From a virus, in the IMG/VR virus record IMGVR_UViG_3300009526_000016, positions 1 to 50,371 of that record: DNA of 50,371 nucleotides; one strand, 5' to 3'. Position numbers and translations under genes: made by a program. Every line of letters starts with the position of its first letter. Position 1 is the stretch's first letter. Of this stretch, positions 26,901 to 38,900 are shown one piece after another. The notes beneath the pieces were generated by a model. It searched no databases. It worked only from the letters and a program-made list of their open reading frames with translations, and was not told the DNA's origin.

Positions 26901-29900
26901 CATTAAATGTTCCAGGTAATTTTTTTAGTATGTTTAACTCCCTAGATATAGTATTTAAATTTTTAGCTGGTATAATTAAAGTATTAAATAGTCTTAATAC
27001 TTGGTGTTGGAATATAAGCTCATTTTTAGTTAGATCAGAAAGTTCTTTTATTTTATTATTTTTCTTATCAAAAGATTTATTAAGTTTTGAGCTAGTAATT
27101 TTTACATCTTTATTTGATAAAGCTTCGTACTGAGCTTCTGTCATACCTTTTTCTAATAGCTCATTTTTTAAAGCGGATCTAGCAGATATCATAGCTTGAT
27201 ATTGACCTTTATTACTAGTACCTATTTGTCTTACAATAGGTTGAGACACAATATTAGTTGCTGTCTTTAAAGGAACTCCAAACCCAATCATTAAAGCTAA
27301 CTCTGATCCTGTATTATTGTTTATATTAAGTATGTATAATATTTGTTCTTTTGCATTATCAATAGCTGCATTAATAAACATATCTAATGTTTGCCATATA
27401 GTATAGTCTGACTTAACTATCTTTCCAGAGCTATTTTTAGATATTTCATATCTATGGAATTGACCATAATCTACATCATCTATATTAAAAGAAATGTCAT
27501 TACCATTAGAGTCGACTAGTTTAGGTGTTAAATTTGTAAATCTTTTTCTACCTTTATAATCTTTAGCCATTACCTGTTCTCCTGCACTAAACATATAAGC
27601 CATTGCTTTCATTAAATTAGCAAACTGACCAACAAGCTGTGCACCATCTTTATTACTTTGATGCATATGAGACTCATCTAAAGGTAACATTAAATTTTTA
27701 GTAGGTAGCAGTTCATTTACTTGTACACCTAACTTCTTTGCAAAATCAGAAAATACAGAATTTTCTTGACCATTTATTAAATCTAAACTAATAGGAGTCA
27801 TCATTGACATTCTATTCTTATCAGCTTGAATAACATCTAAATAAATTTCTAATAATCTATTTTTCTTAGCAGCTAATTTAATTTCTTGTATTTTTTTAAG
27901 ATTTCTATTTAGAGCTTTTATTTGATTCTTATCAAGAGTTTGATTTAAAAGATCTGCTGTGATTAAACCTTCAATATGCTCAGCTTGTTCAAAATTTAAT
28001 TCTCTATCTATAGGGATTAAAATATTTGACGGATCTAAAGCATCAACTAATCCTTCAGCATTAGTAGCATATATATATCTACCATTCTTATCTTTATCCA
28101 TCATTATAGCTCTTCTTATAATAAATAATGAATCGACATCAAAATCAGAACCATGTAAAGGAACAACTTCTTTAGGTGTTATTATTACATTAGTTTCAGA
28201 TGAGTCATAAAAACCTACTACTCTTAAAGCTATAGCAGAATGAAGCTCTGTAGATGGTATACGGAACCCTAAGATATTGCCTTGGTCTGTTTTTTGATAT
28301 ACATCAGAACCTATAGGTATTTGCTCTCTATATATAGCAGGCATTATAACTTCTACGTAAGGTTTAGACCCTGTAATATGTTTAAGTTCTCTTTCTTTAG
28401 CGTTTAGCTGTCGCTTCATAGCGCTTAGCGTTACTCCCTCAGCTTCAGCTCTGTTTACTAAATCATCATAAGTTAATATTCCTTCAGTAGTTTGATATAT
28501 ATCTATACCATATGAAGATTGTAATACTAATTTAGAACCAGGTAATCTAAATGATACTGTAGATTTACTAAATTGTGATGATAAAGTAGATACTACTTTA
28601 TTTACAAGTCCTGGAAAATTTAAATCTACTGCATTCTCAGTTACAAAAGTGTTTCCTTTTTGTGTTGTTACTTTAGCATTTAACATTTCAGCTTCTTTCT
28701 GCCCAGACTCCAAAGCCTTCATAGACGCTAATACTCTAGATCTAACTTTAGATCTTACAGATTCTTTATTCTTTACATCTCTGTACGTTTTAACTTGTCC
28801 TGAAGCATTTAGCAATCCAAGTTCTCCTAAAAAATTATGTAAACCCATCTCCATAATTTCAGAAGTTACTTTATAGTATTCTGCAGCTTCTGTTCTATTG
28901 TTACCGTTAGTATTTATAAGGTATGTGAGCTGAGACATATTAGCTACTAGAGCATTCACATCTGCTATTGGATCTAACTGAATTCTAAACCCTTTATTAG
29001 ACAACTCTACAATAGAGTCTGTATGTATAATAGGGTTAAAATCTCTGGTAGATGTTTTTGTAACAACATTATTTCCGTTTACATTTACTATTGTTTTATA
29101 CCCATGTTTAGATAATACTAAAGGTTGGCCGTTTTTAAAACCACTTGCAAAAACAGTTTCGTCTACCTCATTCTTTCTCATTTCTTCTAAAACCTTTTTA
29201 AGCTTAGGTTGTTTAGATATTAACTCATCACTTAAAACTATACTAGAATACTTCATAGTTCTTAGTATGCCGTTATTGTCTACTTTTGCATACACACCCT
29301 TCATTACCTTTCCTAAATTAAGTCCAGGGAATCCTCTCATTATGTCGGCAGCTCTCTCTGGAGTCATCAATCCTTGTGCATCAGCTAAATCAAATGTAAT
29401 GCCATGTATATTTTTAAGATCGTCTTGTAGTTTATTATATTCTCTTTGAGTTAAATAATCAAATGCACTGCCTTTAGGATCTTCCATTACAGCAACTTTA
29501 AACTTTTCCTTCATACCAAAGTTCTGATTGATAGTCCCTGCAGTACCTGGTGCAAACACAATAGACATTCTTTTAATTAGATCATACTCATTTTTAAATG
29601 CCCCTTGATCTCCTACTACTAATTGATTTAAAAAGAAACTGTTAACTGCATAATTCTGAACAAAAGTACTAACTAAAGCACTTAGTGCCATTTCAGATGT
29701 AACCTCTTGTTGTGCGTCCATGTCTTTTCCTGTAACACCTTCAGCCATAGCAAGTCCTATATCTAAACCTAAAGGAGCTAAAACATTTTTATCTGTTAGT
29801 TTCTTAGCAATGCTAATTAAATTTTGAGGAAGTTTTATATTATTCTCTGTTATATAATTTAATGTCTCAAGAGTATGTTCATTTATAGCTTTTAAAATAT

Positions 29901-32900
29901 CTTTTGTTCTTTGAGATGATGATTTACCATTATTAAGTATGTCTTCAAACATAATAGCATGTGAAGCATTATGCTTACCAACTAAAAATCCTTCTTCATT
30001 TCTAACTCTCTGTTCAGAAGATGTGTGTATTTTTTTAGTAGACTTACTTTTAGCGTCATGCTGATTAACAATTGCAGCAACAGCATCTCTAACTTGTTCT
30101 TTACTAAGAACTCTTACAGTAGCACCTACTGGACTAGGTTTATCAGATATAGTATATAACTGTTGATCGTAAGATATAAAGTTAGATCCTGTACTTTTTA
30201 ATCCTGTTAAAAACATATAAGTAAAATTACGCTCTAACCATTCAGGCTTACTCTCTCTTTTATACAATCTTGGAGAAGAGTAATTATTTGCATCTTCTAT
30301 CCCATCTAAATCTTGTATAGATGTAATTTTATTTTTCACATCTGTGTCTCCTACAAAAATATTATACTTATAAAAAGACTCATAACCAGCTGCTTTCTTT
30401 TGTAAATGCTCAGGTTTAACGTTATCTGCAAGAGATATTATAACTTCATCACCAAAAGAACTGTCATGATATTTGTGGACCACATTACCTTCTATGTTTC
30501 TAATACTTTGAGACTTTGCTCTAGAATCTGTAGCATTTAAACTGCTAGATAATAAATCAAATAGAGTACTATGATCATTTATAACATCTTCTAGAGTTTT
30601 TTCTCTAGTTATTTTCTTTTCTACTATATTACCTTTAGCGTCTTCAATTTCTTGTACGTCTTTTATTTTATCCCCTATAGTATTTAAATCAGTTAAAAAG
30701 AATTTTAATGCTATAGCAATTTCTGACCCTTTTGATGCGTTAATGACATGATTGTCAAATGGAAACTTAATAATATTAAAGAAATCTTCTATACCTTCTG
30801 CTGGATTTTTTTGAATTTTCTTTAATAACTTAGTAGTAATTAATTTCTTTTTTAATTGTGGCACAGACTGCTCAATAAAACTTTCTATTTTTTGTTCTAT
30901 TGTAGCTTGATTACCAAATGTTTTTCTAAGAAACCATTTAAATTTAGTAATAACAGTTTGTTGCTCTGCATTATAATCGCTTCTATACTGACCAACTTTT
31001 AATTTTTCTTCTCTTTTATTAGCAGTATTATTATAAATATTTCTAAGAGCTTTACTAGCTATTTCTTTTATATACAACGCATGTAACCCTCCAGCTTCTA
31101 CTTCTATCTTATTATCTTTTAAGGCTTTCATTATACGGCCCCAAAACTCTGAAGAAGATTCCATTGCTGACCCTTGTCTTCTTCTTTTTATAGCTATTAC
31201 ATTCTCATTACTTTGTACCTTAGGGTTATATTCTTTAGAAATATTAATTGTATCGTCTTTAGATAATAAAAATAAATCTTCATCATAAAACTGTATATTA
31301 GTAGGTAAAGATTTAAAGTTATAATCAGTAGTATGAGCCTTATTAATAAGATCTATTACAGCATCTTTCACAGCTAGGCCAGCTAAATTCTTAGCTCCTC
31401 CTAATTTATTAAACTTAGCATCTATATAGGTTACCATTTTTTCTTGAGTCATATCCATATCCATACCATAGAATAATTGTAATAATCTAAAGTATCCATT
31501 TCTAACTCCAACCATTTTAGTTTCGTCTCCTACTTTATAACTTACGCTATTTATAAAATCAAGTGTGTGATCTCTTAAACTGTTTACAGAGTCTTTACCT
31601 TTAGCAGATAAAATGTGATCTCTTAAATCTACATTAGATAGCTCTACTTCTGTATCTTCAAATCTTTCAGAAGATTCTTCATATAAAGTTTTAACTTTTT
31701 TTCTGTATAATTCATTGTGTAATGATCGTAATATACTAGTTTTAGATAAAGCGGAAAAAGCTTTATATAAATCAGATTCCCATCCTTTTAAATCTGCTAC
31801 TGTCTCTCCCTCTTGTAAAAACCCAGCAGCCTCTTCTCTAAATATTTCTACTGTTTCTTTTAAAGCCTCTTCAGGATTAAGCGCAGGGTTAATGTAAAAA
31901 TCCCCATCAATTTCTTGGCCTTCTTTACTATCATTATATAATAGATCATGATAAGCCATTAAAAATCTTTTCTTAGCTACTCTATAAACGCTAACAGATC
32001 CAAAGTCTTTAACAATATCTTGAAAATTTCTAGTAGGAGCTTCTACATTAATCTCGCCTTTAAAGTCTGAGAAATATCCATTATCTATATTTTGAAAGAA
32101 TTTATCAATTTCAGTAACATTCTTATTTACTATACCAAAGAACTTTAATATCTTCTTAATATATTTTCTAAGCGTTGCAGAAATACTAGTATCCTTATCA
32201 AGAATCATAAAGTCTCTAAACAACTTCTCTTCAATCATTTCATCACTATATAAATTAGTGTCAAGAAATTTGGCTTTATCTCTTAGCATTCTTATCTGAT
32301 TTTCAATCGCTTGCATTTCAGCTTCTGTGGTATACTCCTGAAAAGTATCTCCGGACATCTTTTGGATAATACTCTCCTGCTCTGAAATCACCCGTAGCTC
32401 CCGAAGCTCTTTTGTCAATTTACGAAGTCTGCCACTTTCTGCAAAATGCTCTCTAGCAGCTTGAAATAGTTTAACTCTTTCTCCTTCTGTTAAATAATGT
32501 GCAACAACTTTATGTCCTACCTCATGTCTAATCACATTTTCATAAACACCTGAGCCATCATTAACAAGATATATAACATGATTCATAAATCTACCTAAAG
32601 TATTAGGCTCAGCTCCTGTTCTTTTTATTAACTCTAAAGCGCTTAGAATTTCAAATCCAGTTGTAACATTCTTACCATCATTGTAAGTTAATAGTTTTGC
32701 CCTGCCATTTTTAGTAAATAAATCTGGCATTAGCTGACCAAGTATCTCTTTTGCTTTTTTATTAGATACTTTATTACCTTTTAAGTCTTGTACCCCAAAG
32801 TTATCCATAAAATCTCTACTACGACCTCTACCGTTAACGTTCTTTCTTCTTGTTTTATCTTCAGTTTTTTCTTTTGTCTTTCTTTTTGAAGAGTCTTCTA

Positions 32901-35900
32901 ACCTTGGGCTTTGTTCAGTACCTCTCTCTATAGATATAGATGTAGGGTGTACTCTGACTAGTATGTTTTCTAAATTAAGCCCTGCTTCTTTTCTATTAGT
33001 ACTAACTTCATCTTGACCATTAAAAGCTTTTGATGCTTCTCCGTATCTAAAAGTTTTTAAATTTATTGGAATTCTAATTCCTGACATTAAATATCCTTGA
33101 CTATCTTGTTCTACAAACCATTGTCGTAGTGAGTCTAAATTCCATTGAAACTTACCTCCCATAGAAAATAACCCTTTACCCATTCTAACATTTTTACCAT
33201 CTATTTTTTGCATGATGGCTAAGTTTGAATTAGCTTTAGCTAGTAAATGTATAGCGTGCTGCGCTCTTCCAGTTTGTTTTCTTACTTCTCCTTTGTACTC
33301 TACTTGAGTCTCATGTAAGTCATTAGCTTTAGCTCTTAACTGCTCAAGTATTTGTCCTTCCTCACTGTTAGGATCAATCTTTTGCGGCATTGAAAGCCAT
33401 ATTTGCTGCTTAATAGATGTCCAAGACTTCCCTTCGTATCTACTTTTTTTGTCTGAATTACCAGCTTCTGGGTAAAATTGGCTTTTCATAAATTCTCTAA
33501 ACTCATTAGTACCCATTATAAGACCAGTCATATCTTGAATACGTTCAACTGTTTCAACAAACTCTTCAATAGGAGCTAAATACATTTGATAATCTTCTTG
33601 TATTTGGCTAGAAATTTTTCTAGGCCTCATCTGAACAAACTGTTTTTTAGCCTTACCTTGCGTACCTTCTGTTTCAACATTGTCTAGCACTAAATAAGGA
33701 ACTCCAGCTTTAACTTTGTACTGAGCTTGTTTAATATTATCTACATTATTTTTAATATCTGAATCAGTATATACTCTGACTTTAGATTTAAGTAATGCAC
33801 TACTGTTTGCTGGCCTTTGATAATCACTGTAGAAGTCTGAAATGAACTGAGATATCATATTTTCTACTACATTTTTATTTTCAGTTACAAACTCTGATGC
33901 AGGAACCCTTGTATAAAACTTACGATCTTGATCTTCATATCCTGCATACTCATAGTTTAAACGCTGCCTTCCTCTTATATATACATCGTCTAATAATGCT
34001 ATACCATCTATATCTCTAGATGTAGTCCCGTCAGGAGAAGCTAAGATCCCTCTAGCTACTGAATCAAACTTAACAATACTTGCATTTTTATCAGCTAGAA
34101 CTCTTTTTAATTCTGCTTTCTCTGTGTCTTTTAAGAAAGATATTTTATCTATCTCACCTTCTCCTAGCACAGCTACTCTTTGATATAAACCTCTGGTTTG
34201 TTTATAGCTAACCTCAAACCCATTCATGTCTTTAGCTCTTGTAATTAACACAAGGCCTTCTACAATTTTCATTTTACCCTTAGCATCTTTCTTCTGAACT
34301 TTAGCTTTAACTATAAGTACTTTAGCTCCTTTACCATCTTCACTTCTAGCTGCTATATTGGCAATCTCTGTCCCTTCTATATTCTCTCCGTGCCATACAG
34401 GTAAGCCATTACTGTCTTTACTATAGTATCCCTTAACAGATGCGTATTCAGGAAATCTTAATAAATGAAATTCATTATTATCTAAATGTTTTTGATTGTC
34501 ACCTAATAGTAGTTCTTCACCTTCATATAAATCTTCAAAGTCTTGTTGTGTGTGCTCAGACCATTCTTCTACTTCTTCTACAGTATTAGTAAAAGCCTCT
34601 ATGTCTTGTTGATCTTCTTCACTTGCTTCTTCTACCTCATCTGTTAACTCTACCTCTTCTACTTTATCTATTTTAGTTTCAATAGTTTCGTTTATACCTT
34701 CTTCTTCTAAATTAGTATCTTCTACCATGTCCTCCTCCTCTTTAGATAGAGCCCCTGGGTCAGAATAGTTTAATTCTTTACCGTGAGCTTTAACCCAATC
34801 TAGATTACCTTGTACTTCTGTTAAGTACTCTTTACCTCTTTCTATTAACTGCTCACTAGTTCTTCCACTAGCTAGCCCTAAATTAAGATCAGCATGATTT
34901 TTTATATCTAGATTACCTATCATTAAGAATCTTTCTGCTCTAGAAGAAGCAGTATAAATAGCTCTATTATAAGATCTATTATCTTTAAAGTACTTTGGAT
35001 CTTTAGGTAAATCTACATACACTTCAGATATACTCCTTCCTTGAGCTTCTGTTACTTCTAATACTTCAACTCCTTCTATCATTGCTTCTTTTAACAATTC
35101 TTGATAGTGTTCTATGTTTTCAGGTAAAGTTATTATAGCTCTTGTCTTTTTATCTTCTGCTGTAGTTTCTCTAAGACGTCGTATTATATTTTCTTTTAAT
35201 TTATGCTCACTAGTATTTGTACCCCAAACTCCAATTACTTCATCTGTTTTTCTAACTCCGTAAGGGTTAGTAGCATTCATCTTAACATCTATCTTACTAC
35301 CAGCAACGTCGTGTGTCTTACCTCTAAATAGATCTTGAAAGTTTGTTATTGCAGCAACATCTGTTCTATACACTGTTGAGATAGGTGTAACAATTTCTAC
35401 TGTCACCGCATCAATAGGAGCATATTGCCCACTGTAATCAGCTGTAATTTGATTAGGGTCTCCAGTAACTACAACTTTAAGTATATTATCTTTAGATCTT
35501 TCTGAGTTTATTTTAGCAACAGCCTGCCCTAAATTTTCTAGCGTTATGTCATCTATACCTGCAACCTCATCTATCATTAGTAATTTAATATCGTCACTTA
35601 CTCCATTGTTAGTTGCTAGGTCTAAAAACATAGGTATAGTAAAAGGCTTTTCTTTACCTAATGCTGAAGCAAGTGTTTCTGATGAATGGTCATTATGACC
35701 AATAGCTAATACATCTTCTAGTCCTATTCCTGAAGTGTTTAACATCCAAGGTAATATAACTTTAGTTTTTCCTGTACCTGCAGGAGACTTTAGATATACC
35801 CAAGCAGAGTATAAATTGTCTTCACTTATTTTAGGAGTGCTTTTTATAAACTGTACTAAATTTCTTATAGCTATTACTTGTTGCTTTGAAGGGTATGCTC

Positions 35901-38900
35901 CTTGCGGGGCATTTTGAGAAGTAGCAAACTCACTAGCTATTTGAGCATCTATTCTAAAATCAGAATTTATATATTCATAGACTCCCATCTTTCCTTCTAA
36001 ACTTATTTGATCTTGTATTAAACCTACTAACTCATCCTTAGTAAGAGTTTTATCTTCTGGTCTTTCTTCTGCTTTTTGTACATCTCTTAAAAACTTATGT
36101 AAATTTTTATGAACTGTAAACTCTTGGTAAGCTCCTTGATCGTCTAACCCTGTAGCAGAGTCATTGACGTCCATTAAAAGATTAAGTATAAAAGAAAATT
36201 GATTTCTAGGAGCAGCCATGTATTCATCTATGTTAGGCTGTATACTTTTTTCAGTTCGTCCTGTTATTTTTAATACTCTTTTTAAAGCTTCGTTTTTAAT
36301 TATAGCTTTCTTTTGTGCGTCAATATCTTTTTTTAGTGAAGATATATTTGTGTCTATTTTAGATTCAAGTGCCATCTGTATTAGCAATAAAGCTGCAGCA
36401 TGCTTGTCAGAAAGTTTACCAGATTTTATATCTTCCCTCCATTTAATTACATTCTCAGATCCAATTGCTCTTTCTATATCTTCAGCCATTTGAGTCTTAG
36501 CTTCTAAGTTCTCGAAGTCAAAACCTATTACATCCATTAAAGAATTAAAGACATCATTTTCATATATATATTGTTCTCTAGTTCTGTCATTAACTCTGTC
36601 TGTTACAACTGTAAGGTACTCTTCTAGCTTATCTATGTTTGTGTCTATTTGTGTTAGCAGCTCATCAGTAATCCACGGGTTCTGCTCTCTATCTCTTAAA
36701 GTAAAAATATTTTTTAATTTCTTTAAACCTTTAAGAGCTCTTTCTACTATATTCTGATCTGAAAAAGTTTCATTAGCTTCTACATTAGATTGTATATATT
36801 CTAAATTGTCAAATATAAATTGATCTGCAACCATTTTTTTATATTGATCATCTGTAAGTTCTCCAAACTCTGAATCATCCATTAAGAATTGAGAATAGCC
36901 ACCATCGTTATCTCTTCTATTTCTAAACTTTTTAATTAACTCAGAAGTTTTTTGCGCATCATTAGTAGCTTCTTGCTGTCCGTCTATAGCTTCTTGAAGT
37001 TTATTTATTTGAAAACTTTTCTCTGCTTCATTAGCCAGTGTAGCAAGTTCTTTCTCTTGTTCTCCTGTAATACTGCCCTCTTCTTTAAATTTTCTTAATG
37101 TCTTTAATCTTTCTACTTTTTCGGTAGTCATCTTATCAGCTCCTAACATAAATTTTTGGCCCTGAGCCTCTTGTAAAGAAGCTTGCATTTGTTTAGAGTA
37201 ATGATGGTAGTATCGCTGTAATTTACTAACTTCGTCTAAAGTTATATTATCTATCTTAATGTTTCTATCTAACATCTCTTCAAGTATAGTGCCTAAATTA
37301 CCTCTAGGGTTCTCTGTCATTAATTGAGATATAGTAGATGCGTTAAATAAAGCAAGACTTCTTTTTAATTTTTGTTGTTTACGGAGCCTTTTAACTTCAG
37401 AAGTTTCTACAATCATTTCATATTGCTCCATCTCTGCCTCTTGCTTTAAAGCTTTTAATTCAGACTCTCCTTCTGGAGTAAGTTTACCTTCTGTTTTTAA
37501 TCTTTCAAGGCCTGCAATCTCAAACATTATTCCTGACACTAGTTCTGGATTTCCTTCTGAGTCTACTTCATACTTGTTAAGAGCTTCATATCTTTTTCTA
37601 TTTACAGTTTGAATACCGTGAGCTCCCATAGTTAACATATTTTTATCTCCTATAAGGTCTATACTTTCTAATTGTAAGCTTTTTAATTCTTGTTCTGATT
37701 CTTTTATTTTTAAATCAAAAGGAGTTTCACCTAACCCTTTTTCTTGTAGTGTGTTTCTAACTTGGTCTTTTTCTTCCTGAGACATAAAGTCGCTTTCTAG
37801 CCAAGACTCTGATTGCTCTTCTTGGTTTTCTAGCCACGATTGTTTATCATCATTTAAAGTTGTTAAAGATTTTTTTAACCTAGCAACCTGCATAGCATTT
37901 TGAAACAATTCAAATTGTTCCATTTCATTTAAAGGTTTAACGCCTCCTAATGATTTAGCAATGCTCTTCCTGCCACTCATACCTAGTTGGTCTTGCATTT
38001 CTGAAGTATAAATACTTTCTCCAAAACGCTTCTGACCTGCCCACATATCATACTGCTCTTTAGCATCTGATATTAAATCAATAGACTGTTCTGCTTCTTG
38101 CTCAGTCATAAGACCTTCTTTAGCAGATTTATATATAGCTGACAGTAAATGTTTAACAGTACCATTTTTAAAGTGTTTAAACATATCAGCTGCTTTAACT
38201 TTAGTATCTATTTCAGCATCAAATGCTTCTCCATCTTTACCTAATGATGTAACTGCTTGTCTAAATCTATTATAATCCATTATCCCTCTACCTAACCTTG
38301 GACCAGCAACCATCATAGTACCCATATCTCTACCTGATTGCACAGCTTCTTTAAAAGCATGATTATTATATATATCAGGATTAGCTCCTACCATATCATG
38401 CATACTGTGCGGCATCATAGCTTTAGCTACTTCCTTACCATCACTCCAAAAATCTCCAGCTAAATCCATTACTCCATGATTTGAAGAGTATCCACTAAGA
38501 AAATCATTACTCCATTTCCATTGTTGACCTTCTTCCCACCCTTCCATTTGTCTGTTCATGTTAACAAACGTACCGTATCTAGCGGCATTGATTCCCATTC
38601 TACCAGGGTAGGTTGCATTCAATCTAGCATAAGCTCCCTTATTAACAAAGTTCCTTCCAAACGCTGTTCTACTAAATCCTTTAAGAGCAAACCAAGTTAG
38701 AGCAAATTGTGCCATATCGTTACCAACAAGCATTCTATTTTTAATACGCATGTCTCTCATGCCATCCATAGAAGCTACACGTATTTCTCTTTTCTCTTCA
38801 TCATTTAAAAGCCTGCCTAGTTTATCTTGTTCTCTAGCTATTTCAGCATCTACTTTTCTCCAGTAAGATTCTCCAAGCTCCATACTTCCTTCAGCCTCTC

